A stretch of 10,035 nt of DNA from Skeletonema tropicum (lineage: Eukaryota > Bacillariophyta > Thalassiosirophyceae > Thalassiosirales > Thalassiosiraceae). A program made the position numbers and the translations under genes. Positions 1-7,292 of this stretch are shown here, in pieces. The stretch is taken from NCBI GenBank assembly GCA_037178625.1, contig JAWZXG010000128.1, positions 1 through 10,035 on the forward strand, given 5' to 3'. The notes under the pieces were generated by a model that was not told the origin of the DNA, made no database searches, and worked only from the letters and a program-made list of their open reading frames with translations. How positions within the stretch are numbered: the stretch's first letter is position 1; every line of letters begins with the position of its first letter.

Positions 1-1956
1 GGGGCACCGTCCTGCTGTGACACCACAGGAGCCAACGGGAAGCAAGCGCCCGTGTTGACAGCAATTGTGTTGCCCAAAACATACGGACCGCCGACAGTGA
101 CAGCTCTTCGTTACAATAATCAGCGAGCTAGGGAAGAACTGATTCCCTTCGCCTCGCTAGGATACATGTGGAAAGAGGTGACGGTGACGGATGATGCCCC
201 CCCCTCGCTCAAAGGCAAATTGTTTTTCCTCTCTTATGAAGCTGATTTGGAAGATATCTCTGATACAGATGACATCGTCTATGCCCATGAGTACTCTACT
301 CCGTATTTGGGTATCCTGCAAAGATCTTCGAACACGGTACAACGGTAAGCTGTGTCTTGATTACGTTACCTTCTCATTTGAAGATTGCGACGGTGATGTA
401 TTCGACGCTCAGTGGGATTGCGACGTGGATTTGGAAGATTTTGTCAACGATTTGTACGAGGTTTACTATCCACCGACGGACGAAGACACAGAAGTGGACG
501 AGACGGCAAACAAAGCATATTTAAGAAAAGGTAAGCTTATTCGTCAGCACTTCTCCACGTATAGATCATCTTTATCACTCACGCAAGAATATGTTTTTCC
601 TCTTCCTTTTTAGGAGAATTGGTGATGCAGCTCAACTTGCACGTGAGAAGAAGGAAGCAGACCACTTGTCTCATTTCAAGTCTTTACAATACACGCGAAG
701 GCAAGTGCAGAATATCAAGTGTTACGTAATACTTCCTGCGAACTACCCCGCCCCGATCCAAAGTAAGCCAGTTTATTCTGGGAGATGCGTTGATGGCTTC
801 TTGCAGCAGCAGCAGGGGGGGCCTATTTACGTTGCCGACCATTACTCTCTTTCCGGCAAAGGCGTTCGTAGCAGACTTCCATCGACTGAGTTGAGAAACT
901 TCGACATGGCGAACGATAGGCTCCAAATGACTCTCGTCCTAGACTTTGCGGATGCAATTCGTCATGAGGTCAGTACTAATGCAGCTCTGGACGCTCTTGT
1001 ACAAAATTTATGCGGATCGACTTCTCCAGTATATTGGCAGCAACCTCAATCGTCCATCGGGAGTCCAATACCTCTGCCGCCTCATTGACAAATGTAAAGG
1101 AATGATCTCGAAAGTCGGCCGCTTTCCCTACGATGTCGGAGACTTCATTGTCAATTTCCTATTCAATGCACCAAGGACTAGGAACTTGAGAGCTCTTCAA
1201 TACCAGGCACAGCCCCAATCCATTCGCGTGAATTCATCAGGGGTGCTTGAAGTGAAATGCTTTGGCGGCAGAGACTACACACCTATCAGCACGGCTGGTC
1301 TTAAAGAGTTCCTTTCAGATGAGGGTATTATCCAATCGGTCCTTCCACTCCTCTGGAAATCTGGTGAAGCTATGATCAACATCCCTCCAGGAGCACGCGA
1401 GGATCATACCGATGATCAGGATTGACGCACGATGGGATTGTTTTCAAAGCATCCCTCCTCTTAATGCGAACGCTCACAAGTGGGTGCAAGCATCGCATCC
1501 TCCCTCTCTCTTCCCTCTCGAAAAGTTCCTCCCTGATCATGAAGTGCCCTTTCCTCAGATCTCGGAATTGCTTAAGCAAAAAGTCAAGACTGTCAAAATG
1601 ACGAAGGTCAGGGTTGACATTCATCAATTTGCAATGACTGCAGCTTGCATGATGGTTGGAGTCTTCTTTGTCGATGGCGGAAACCAACAGCACTGCGTCT
1701 TCATCGATGGAACTGATGGTACTAAGGGGACTATTAGCGATCCTTTGCCTAGGTATGAGAAGGGGATGGTTCGATGTGACAAAACATTGGAAGTGCTTGG
1801 AATCACTGAGTTCAGCTCCTTATTCATCGTTGAAAGTATCAAAGTAAGCCAGAAGACGATGAGGGCATTAAAACAGACCCACTAAATCTTTTCCTTCCAC
1901 AGTTGAATATGTCTTCAGATATTCTCAACTTAGGTATGGTAGTCGTAAATATTTAA
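1..1956 (+). CDS. Unrecognised multi-exon gene, 5' end outside the window
   Basis: I do not recognise this family. The frame is open from base 1 (frame 1), so the true start may lie to the left; the first ATG in this frame is only at about 166. Coding character continues through frame 1 to about 300, frame 2 to 530, frame 3 to 968, frame 1 from 1030 to about 1390, then frame 2 to 1843. GT-AG introns explain three of these junctions (531-630, 969-1029, 1844-1902). The junctions near 300-345 and 1339-1394 are less clear and could be indels. Residues from about 350 to 470 are acidic and beta-like (YVTFSFEDCDGD), vaguely like a Tudor/chromo barrel. The last exon has an HCVFIDG ... SDPLP segment, which might be the His/Asp half of a cysteine-peptidase-like fold; this is speculation. 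If the last intron is retained, the stop is at 1883-1885 instead of 1954-1956. It may be a mobile-element protein, but no transposase or reverse-transcriptase motif is visible. Confidence 0.45.
531..630 (+). other. Predicted intron, 100 nt
   Basis: The donor is AAAAG|GTAAGC and the acceptor is GATGCAG|CTC. Splicing here joins frame 2 (...NKAYLRK) to frame 3 (QLAREKKEADHL...) without a stop. A pyrimidine-rich TTTTTCCTCTTCCTTTTTAG ends at 613, which looks like a better acceptor by tract. Using it puts the ribosome in a frame that stops at 727-729. The 17-nt choice could be alternative splicing. Confidence 0.55.
969..1029 (+). other. Predicted intron, 61 nt
   Basis: The donor is GAG|GTCAGT and the acceptor is TTCTCCAG|TAT. 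Removing it joins ...FADAIRHE in frame 3 to YIGSNLNRPSGVQYLC in frame 1 at a clean codon boundary. The intron is itself open in frame 3, so a simple one-base frameshift near 1030-1085 is the alternative. Confidence 0.45.
1844..1902 (+). other. Predicted terminal intron, 59 nt
   Basis: The donor is AAA|GTAAGC. The acceptor is preceded by a strong pyrimidine tract (TCTTTTCCTTCCACAG). Splicing gives a 17-residue tail, LNMSSDILNLGMVVVNI, ending at 1954-1956. Without splicing the protein ends at 1883-1885 with RALKQTH. The splice signals are the best in this gene. Confidence 0.5.
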
Positions 1957-2032
1957 TATTAGGTGTTTGTTTCCATCAGTATACAATTCTCAAGAAAGTA
2001 CATGTCCCAAAGGTATACGGTAGGAATCAGGA

Positions 2033-2124
2033 ACGAGGCTGCTGCAGCATCACTTGTACATGAGCAATCCATCTGAGCAGTACTAATGAGCTTGTAAAGT
2101 AATCGCCACCGAGTATAATGGGCC
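2033..2124 (+). repeat. Diverged direct repeat, copy 1 (92 bp)
   Basis: It runs from ACGAGGCT to the shared block ATCGCCACCGAGTATAATGG followed by GCC. It pairs with 2221-2305. The two copies share the ACGAGGCTGC start, a TTGTAC block, a TGAGCAGT.CTAATGAGCTT block and the 3' block, separated by small indels. No coding frame follows it, so this is intergenic repeat DNA of unknown type. Confidence 0.75.
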
Positions 2125-2220
2125 GCTAGAAGCTGCCCATGCGCATAATGACGACGCTAGATGCGATACGGCTAAATGAGGTGCTGCTGGCCAGCTCGCA
2201 CTGGACCTCTCAGATCAGCT

Positions 2221-2305
2221 ACGAGGCTGCAGCATCTCTTGTACCTAAAAATCCGTTTGAGCAGTGCTAATGAGCTTATAATATCGCCACCGAGTATAAT
2301 GGGCC
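2221..2305 (+). repeat. Diverged direct repeat, copy 2 (85 bp)
   Basis: This is the second copy of the repeat at 2033-2124, in the same orientation, 188 bp downstream start to start. The 23-base 3' end is identical between copies (starting ATCGCCACC and ending GGGCC), while the 5' half carries indels. A perfect 10-bp palindrome, GCTGGCCAGC, lies between the copies at 2186-2195. Confidence 0.75.
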
Positions 2306-2400
2306 ACGCAAGGTTTCCCAAACCCGACAACATTTTTTGCTAAGCCTCGACACAGCCGGTAGCTCCCCAAATAACTAGTAAATAGTTAGTGGCCCCTAAA

Positions 2401-2471
2401 CTGAAGATCCAAAATAAGGTAGGGTCTCGCCTGAGTCCTTCAAGTGACTCAGGACAGGTGTCTGAAGATCC
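2401..2471. repeat. Inverted repeat bracketed by 10-bp direct repeats
   Basis: CCTGAGTC (2430-2437) and GACTCAGG (2446-2453) form a perfect 8-bp stem around an 8-nt loop. The 10-mer CTGAAGATCC occurs at 2401-2410 and again at 2462-2471, flanking the hairpin. The layout resembles a tiny insertion with target duplication, or a hairpin left by one. Chance is possible at this length. Confidence 0.45.
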
Positions 2472-2476
2472 TATGA

Positions 2477-2902
2477 AGGGTGTATCCGAATGCCGCGCAA
2501 GAGAAGGATTTGCAGGGAAGGCTTCCTACCTGGCGGCCGATTGTGTCGGTAGACGATGACTTTCAATGTGTTTTGAATGAATTGGTGAGGAGTTATCCGG
2601 AGAGTTTGTGGGTGGTGCCTGATGATAGTACCACATACCTCCTACATGTATATACTGGGTGCGCTTCTCCAGAAGCCTTCATCGCCGATTTTGTTCTTGA
2701 TCGCATATCACAGCCTCGGCCGAGTTGTTGGTTGTTGAACTTCGGCTACCGATCTATCGGTCGAAGAGACAAATCATCAACATACACCGAACCGGTCGTC
2801 CTTCTTTTCTCCTCTAGAGTGGCCATTCCAATTGCTACTCCTCATATTGGGACGATGCAACGCTCGCTGGCTACGTCACGGAAATTCTTCGTCTTACCTT
2901 GA
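2477..2902 (+). pseudogene. Ankyrin-like repeat protein fragment, no start codon
   Basis: The frame opens directly after a TGA at 2474-2476. It has no ATG until codon 125 (about 2852), so it cannot be an intact gene start; it is an exon or a remnant. Residues 1-15 (YPNAAQEKDLQGRLP) have the D-x-x-GRLP core of ankyrin-type repeats as I recall them from diatom proteins. Residues 25-70 (LNELVRSYPESLWVVPDD...) look like a second helical repeat. Beyond about residue 75 the resemblance is lost. No upstream exon with a matching donor was found in the 500 bases to the left, which hold repeats instead. A separate N-terminal piece of a similar protein lies at 7293-7756 on the same strand. The family assignment is by eye and moderate to weak. 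Confidence 0.35.
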
Positions 2903-3120
2903 CTATCCCATGATGCAGAGCACCAATTCACAACGATATCAACAGCAACAAAAAACTCCTATGAACCAGCAGCTGCCACACATCCACGTCAGTCCAGCCC
3001 TTCGAATGTGGAGTCGTATTCTTCTACGACATTCTCAATACAGGTGCTTCATTAACAAGTATGCATATAAGTAGTATTTTGCGTCCAAGAAGGAGCTAAG
3101 ACTATACAGGTTGCTGGACA

Positions 3121-3229
3121 ATTTGCTTCCATCCTTCCACAAAAGAGATGGATGATGACATGATGTACCTTCCTACATCATTTGGCAACGATGACCATGT
3201 TGGAAATTTGCTTCCATCTTCCACAAAAG
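3121..3229. repeat. Direct repeat pair at the broken end of the cysteine synthase
   Basis: ATTTGCTTCCATCCTTCCAC then AAAAG at 3121-3145 recurs at 3206-3229 with a single base missing. Weaker similarity continues for about 20 bases after each copy (AGATGGATGATGA versus AGAGGGAATGATGAATGA). The spacing is 85 bp. The repeats sit exactly where cysteine synthase similarity stops, so a local duplication probably accompanied loss of the C-terminal coding part. Confidence 0.65.
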
Positions 3230-3438
3230 CAGAGGGAATGATGAATGAACTTTATCCCTGCTCTTAATGCTCAGAATAGTATGAGGAGTATGGGCTGCAC
3301 CGGCATGTACTCTTGATTCTGTCGGCTCAACGCAAAAAATCACCTTACAATCAGGGTTCTTCTCGCAGAGATATTTCCCTGTACCAGTGGCTGTGCCTCC
3401 TGTGCCCACTCCTGTCACGAAGTAGTCGACTTTCTCAC

Positions 3439-3547
3439 CTATATTGTATAGAGAGAGAGCAATTCTGTTAGGGAAAGTGTGTTTGCACCACACTAAATTT
3501 CAAACAATCATTCTAGAGTTTCTTCGGTTTCTTCAACTTCAACTCAC
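3439..3547 (-). other. Spliceosomal intron in the cysteine synthase, 109 nt
   Basis: On the minus strand the donor is CTG|GTGAGT and the acceptor is CAATATAG|GTG. Removal joins ...PEIWEQSG to EKVDYFVTGVGTGG in frame, as family conservation requires. A CT-rich stretch (GCTCTCTCTCTATAC) precedes the acceptor. This is the best-supported intron in the window and shows the fragment is eukaryotic nuclear DNA. Confidence 0.85.
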
Positions 3548-3567
3548 CAGATTGCTCCCAAATCTCT

Positions 3568-3585
3568 GGGGGGGGGGGGGGGGGG
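3568..3585. repeat. 18-base G homopolymer inside the cysteine synthase exon
   Basis: Eighteen consecutive G on the plus strand (C on the coding strand) lie where the family has a single proline codon in TTGPEIWEQ. It inserts about five extra prolines and shifts frame. It is either a true mononucleotide expansion or a sequencing/assembly artefact. Confidence 0.9.
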
Positions 3586-4210
3586 ACCCGTAGTGGTATA
3601 ATGAATGGAGGATTGGCTTCATTATAGAATTGATTAACAAGGAAATAATCTTCATTCTTCCCCACAAGATCCTCCGTGTAACTCTTCATCCCAAGCATCC
3701 CCATCGCTGGCGCCGTAAGATGAACATCCGCTCCAAACATCCGACAGACAATATACCGCTCCTCAAACGGAGGAAGCTGCGGCATGACAATAATACATTT
3801 GTATCCTTGGCAGCACATAACATTGCAATCCCAATACCAGTATTTCCACTGGTATATTCTACAACTGTCATTCCTGGTTGGAGTGTTCCATTTCGTTCGG
3901 CATCCTCGAGCATGTTCTTGGCGATGCGATCTTGACGGATCCGCCGGGGTTTTGCATTTCGAGTTTGAGTAGGACACGGACATTGTTTGCTTTTGCTTCG
4001 GGTGTGAGGACTCTGTTGACACGCACTAGTGGTGTTTTGCCGATGGTGTCGATGATGTTCATATCCGTCATGGTGCGTCGTTCTATTGTTGATGATTGAG
4101 AAGTCCTTCACTTTCACTACAATAGTAAGAAGATAAAAAGGGTTCCAATATCAGGTGACGAAAATAACAGTATTGAAGAAGAAGAGGCTCGTTCACAATC
4201 TTTTGAATGG

Positions 4211-4504
4211 ATGCTTGGTGCTTGGATGATGTCTGCACAATATTTAATGGTCGCACAAACAAAGCACAAGATTGCATGCAATCATTGCGAATATGAGACT
4301 TGTGGATGCATAAAACCTTTGAAGAATCTTCCATTTATGACGGGCAATTGCCCCAAGAAAAACCCCAAGACAAGCATGTTGAACACCAGAGGTGGTTCTG
4401 GTGTTCATTATCGACAATATATTACCAGATTCGGTGATATTTGCTCAGCTCAAAAGGGGGTCCCCTCCTCAATGCCCGATGGGTTTCTCTGCATGCATAA
4501 GTAG
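4211..4504 (+). CDS. Hypothetical 97-aa Cys-rich ORF, doubtful
   Basis: I do not recognise this ORF. An ATG at 4211 opens 97 residues, and the frame is open upstream to 4100. A cluster, ACNHCEYETCGC, suggests a possible metal-binding turn, but the spacing fits no zinc finger I know. It lies in the 607-bp gap between two divergently oriented gene starts (4071 minus, 4679 plus), where a shared promoter and leaders are expected. Chance ORF is the default explanation; no frame-matching splice partner was seen. Confidence 0.15.
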   Translation: MLGAWMMSAQYLMVAQTKHKIACNHCEYETCGCIKPLKNLPFMTGNCPKKNPKTSMLNTRGGSGVHYRQYITRFGDICSAQKGVPSSMPDGFLCMHK

Positions 4505-4678
4505 CTCCAGCTTAGGTTCACAGCCGACTCAGTTCCTTACCTTCCTACCATCGTCTCCCCCCATCAAGCACCACCACAAGCTCATATTATTTGATGATTA
4601 CGACGTTGTTGAAAGGGCTACAATAATCTAAGAAGCAATAGCATATCAACATACATCATACAACTAACAACAACAACA

Positions 4679-5374
4679 ATGTTCACAGCAAACGAAAACA
4701 TTCTCCTACGCCAGCACAAACGTCGTGTCATCGAATACGTCGAATCGACCATTCCCGAAGATGCCTCTCGATTTAGGAACCACTGTCATGGCAATGCAAG
4801 TGAGTTGTCGTCAGCCGGATGTGTGCCTTTGGAGACGGCTATTACGATTGTATTTCCAAAGCCTCCTCGGAAGATTACGAAAAAGAAGAAGAGGAATGCT
4901 ACGCTGAAGAATAATGGTAGTGACAAAGAAAACGAAGAGAAGGAAGAGGAAGAGAAGAGGAAGTACCATCCTTTCCAAAGCCACTGGTGCCGAATCTAGA
5001 AGAGTCACGTATCGGCGGTAATTTCAAAACACGCATTCTAAAACCTCTCGCCGAGGTGACAAAAGACGATGTGTTGGATGCGCTCCCCCCCACTTTGCGG
5101 GAGGGAGACGAACAGTTGAATCACTCTGCATCAAGGCACGTGATATGGTCTTTGCACAAATTGGTCAATTGGTGGGCAGTAATGATGAAGAATTGAAGGA
5201 TTCAGAGGAAGGAAAGAGATTGGTGGAGCGAAGGAGATTGGTTGTGGAGTATTTGAAGGTGTGTTTTGGAGGAGTATGTTGAACGGGGATGTGTTTCCTC
5301 CTGAATGGGGTGAAAAGGATGGATGGGGAAGCAATGATGATGCAAACCTCGGGCAAACCATGGAACGATGTTGA
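4679..5374 (+). pseudogene. Conserved-looking protein of unknown function, multiply frameshifted
   Basis: The ATG at 4679 follows a leader ACAACTAACAACAACAACA, which looks like a genuine eukaryotic 5' UTR. Protein-like sequence passes from frame to frame. MFTANENILLRQHKRRVIEY is in frame 2, LDLGTTVMAMQVSCRQP in frame 3 and CVPLETAITIVFPKP in frame 2. ESRIGGNFKTRILKPLAEVT is in frame 1, SLCIKARDMVFAQIGQLVG in frame 3, and a WGEKDGWGSNDDANLGQTME tail ends at TGA 5372-5374. Breaks lie near 4763, 4818, 4965, 5105, 5275 and 5295. Several are one-base homopolymer changes (for example GGA for an expected GGGA). A Lys/Glu-rich low-complexity stretch spans 4866-4965. The intact product would be about 230 residues, soluble, with no signal peptide or membrane segment. 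I cannot name the function. Confidence 0.6.
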
Positions 5375-5495
5375 AATAACTGTCTGATATCTACACAGTA
5401 GCGGTGACGAAGAGCGACTCTACACAACTGCAGAGGAGTTATTGTGCAATTTTGATCAGCTCTGAGATTCAAACTATCTCCTTCTAAAAAGCTGA

Positions 5496-5648
5496 AGAGA
5501 TGATACATTCAAAGCTGTCGAAATCATCTTCGCAGGTCACATCACTGATATAGAAGTAGCCTTCGAGATGATTGCCATTGATCGAGAACACATAAATGAC
5601 CTTGTTAAAACTTTTATGACTATTCGATATCCAGGGGTGTCGATCTGA
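5496..5648 (+). other. Short protein-like open stretch, 50 codons, no ATG start
   Basis: It begins right after a TGA at 5493-5495 and ends at 5646-5648. The translation includes KAVEIIFAGHITDIEVAFEM and is amphipathic and of normal composition. It might be an exon or another remnant, but no family is recognised and no acceptor with a clear tract precedes it. The rest of 5375-5780 shows nothing I can support. Confidence 0.15.
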
Positions 5649-5839
5649 TCACGTCTCATGTAATAGCAGCTAAGTATGTGCTTTTGGCTTTCATTTGCTG
5701 CCGTGAACTACAAATACATATCATGATACATAAGTACTTAATAGATAAGTAAGTAAGACCAAGACTTCTTTTCTCGTACCAACTTGAACTTCAACATCAC
5801 TCGGTACTCAAGATGTCCACCAAAATCGCTCACAAAAAA

Positions 5840-5970
5840 TCAATCATGCCGACCATCGCAACATTTAATTCAATCATGCCGACCAAAAGCACCAGAGAGC
5901 CATTCATTCAATCATGCCGACAGACAGCATCATGAAGAGTTCTCACAGCCATTCATTCAATCATGGATGG
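5840..5970 (+). repeat. Four irregularly spaced copies of TCAATCATG(CCGAC)
   Basis: TCAATCATGCCGAC occurs at 5840, 5870 and 5908. A fourth copy, TCAATCATGGATGG, starts at 5957. The last two are extended by a shared AGCCATTCAT upstream. Spacing is 30, 38 and 49 bases. The run yields short ORFs in all three frames (for example one from the ATG at 5813), which I regard as by-products of the repeat. Confidence 0.65.
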
Positions 5971-6102
5971 CAAATTTCTGTTGCAAGCCTCATGCCGCTG
6001 CTTGCTGTGCTCATAATTTTTCATCGAGCAAACTGTCAACATCATTCGCTACCAGACCACCATGTCGGCCAATTCTCCGCCCTCCGCTGGCAGGCCGCTT
6101 GA
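5914..6102 (+). CDS. Hypothetical 62-aa ORF with one hydrophobic segment, doubtful
   Basis: An ATG at 5914 lies inside the third TCAATCATG repeat. Residues about 21-36 (ISVASLMPLLAVLIIF) could span a membrane or act as a signal anchor. A second short ORF (6062-6199) overlaps it in another frame and is Pro/Ala rich. A CAG|GTGAGT donor-like site follows at 6206. This could be a first exon, but no acceptor or continuation was identified, so it may be chance. Confidence 0.15.
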   Translation: MPTDSIMKSSHSHSFNHGWQISVASLMPLLAVLIIFHRANCQHHSLPDHHVGQFSALRWQAA

Positions 6103-6267
6103 TATACTACCGCTGCTCCCCCAACAGCGTTCACCCACAAGCATCGCCGCCGCCTTGAAGCAGGCTCCGCCGCTAACGACTGCAGCCGACGATCGATGAT
6201 TACAGGTGAGTTACAACCGATTCATGATCCCCTGTCCGGTTTTAATGGCTGATCGAGCAACAACTTC

Positions 6268-6461
6268 AGCGCCGAGGAAAGCCGGCGCTATACAAATTGG
6301 CCCAGCACCGTGGAAGCCGGTGCTATACAAATTGGCCCAGCACCGTGGAAGCCGGTGCTATACAAATTGGCCCAGGGCTCAGTCCCAGCACCGAGGCAAG
6401 GCCGGTGCTATACAAATAAGGCCCATCGCCGAGGTTAGCCGGCGATTAATTCAATTGGCCC
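6268..6461 (+). repeat. Array of five tandem hairpins with co-varying stems
   Basis: Each unit has a perfect 7-bp stem and a 7-9 nt purine-rich loop, followed by a spacer of the type ATACAAATTGGCCC. Left/right arms are 6268-6274/6283-6289 (AGCGCCG/CGGCGCT), 6304-6310/6318-6324, 6339-6345/6353-6359 and 6387-6393/6403-6409 (all AGCACCG/CGGTGCT), and 6425-6431/6440-6446 (ATCGCCG/CGGCGAT). Stem positions 2 and 4 change between units with the matching change in the opposite arm. Spacers are 14, 14, 27, 15 and 15 nt. The long one contains its own GGG..CCC mini-stem. No known RNA or attachment-site family is recognised. The overlapping open frame (6206-6514) is judged non-coding. Confidence 0.85.
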
Positions 6462-6474
6462 AGCTTTTCTTTGC

Positions 6475-6536
6475 GCCTTCGGGTGTACTCGATTTGGGGT
6501 TCCGAGAGAGATAGTAACGGTCGGTTTCCAAGGTGG
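6475..6536 (+). repeat. 62-bp dispersed repeat, copy 1
   Basis: It matches 9974-10035 without gaps. There are five differences, all transitions (6478, 6481, 6486, 6492, 6518). The core is TTTGGGGTTCCGAGAGAGAT then AGTAA.GGTCGGTTTCCAAGGTGG. It begins about 14 bases after the hairpin array. Sequence after 6536 (to about 6660) may belong to the same element but has no partner here. Confidence 0.85.
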
Positions 6537-7292
6537 GTCACGGCGGCCTTCGGAGGTGCTGAGAGGCTTAAACAGAGTGTCCGTCCTCCTCAGGGAAAGA
6601 TTGGCACAGTTCCTTTAGGGTTTGCTAGACCATAAATCCGTCGCTAAACTACCGTTCGATCTCGTTGAAAAGCATCCCCACCAACATTTTTAAATCTTTG
6701 TTGTGTTTGTTTGCTGTCTCTTTGTATTTTGTATCTCTAATGAATCTTTGTTTTGTTTCCTATCTCTAAAAACAGTGCTTTGTAGTTCATGTGGAGGCAC
6801 TCTCTTCGCAAGGCGTATCGCAAGCTACACAGCCAGCGTCCATACATCCACCGCAACTCGAACCAAGCAGAGACTCTTGACGGAAGGCCTTCACTAGCAG
6901 GGAGGAACAAATACGGGAGTTTAGTTTGAGCAGTCGAGCAGGGCCTGCTCTCAAGTTGCGACCATCGCTGTCGCGTGTCTAATGGCACATTATTTGCTGC
7001 CTTTTTCTAGAGATAAAGAGACGGGATGATTGGGAATTGGCGTTTTCGTCTCCATAGGTCATAGGAATGAGTCTTGAGATAATGTGTCTCATGTTTTGTC
7101 AGATGTAAATAATAATAAGTTCAATTCCAATTCTCTCGCTTGATCTTATGCTCTCCCTCTTGAGATCCACCCAACAAGTGTGTACGTCATGCTCAGTTCC
7201 AATACACATCACTCGGTCGATCATTCGTCCTCATCTCTACCATTGTCCTTCTGCATAAAGTACTACTACTTATCAAAGCTGATAGTGAGAGC
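6537..7292. other. Intergenic, little visible content
   Basis: There is no convincing gene on either strand; the longest frames start at non-ATG codons. An imperfect hairpin, CTGAGAGG (6559-6566) with CCTCCTCAG (6585-6593), lies just after the 62-bp repeat and may be part of it. A T-rich stretch runs from about 6688 to 6745. Nothing else can be supported. Confidence 0.4.

Larger units (their letters stand above)
3173..4071 (-). pseudogene. Cysteine synthase (O-acetylserine sulfhydrylase), frameshifted and C-terminally truncated
   Basis: The enzyme makes cysteine from O-acetylserine and sulfide using PLP. The ATG at 4071-4069 opens [20 protein letters not shown], the standard family N-terminus. 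The PLP lysine is in NPGGSVK (codon 3933-3931). The phosphate-binding TSGNTG is at 3854-3837, and VGTGGTATG follows the intron at 3439-3547. Four indels are visible. One base is missing after SVK (near 3930), and one is missing in AAK-GYKC (near 3805). A pair near 3605 and in the 18-base run at 3568-3585 compensate each other. Similarity continues to EPTESRVHAGA..TPHTIL (about 3272), decays around the expected GIGAG, then enters the direct repeats. About 230 of roughly 320 expected residues remain. The helix-rich C-terminal third is absent. Indels could be read errors; the lost C-terminus is harder to explain that way. Confidence 0.85.

Noticed and set aside
157..342. Minus-strand ORF within the first gene
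   Set aside because: It lies fully antisense to the open plus-strand coding frame and has no features of its own.
2832..3074. 80-codon plus-strand ORF with a Gln-rich stretch
   Set aside because: It opens at a non-ATG codon, and the Gln run comes from a CAACAGCAACAAAAA simple repeat.
5131..5508. 125-codon minus-strand ORF
   Set aside because: It is antisense to the unknown pseudogene at 4679-5374, whose residues look conserved in the plus direction; its composition is a shadow of that gene.
5784..6158. 124-codon plus-strand ORF
   Set aside because: It starts at TTG and its Ser/Cys/His-rich translation is generated by the TCAATCATG repeat.
6268..6461. CRISPR array or integron attC-like sites
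   Set aside because: The spacers are conserved and short rather than unique, there are no cas or integrase genes, and the context is eukaryotic.
6206..6514. 102-codon plus-strand ORF across the hairpin array
   Set aside because: The translation is just the repeat read in successive frames, starts at a non-ATG codon, and the array is explained better by its paired stems.
6475..6536. tRNA or tRNA-derived gene
   Set aside because: GGGGTTCCGAG only loosely recalls a B box; no cloverleaf or matching A box could be drawn.
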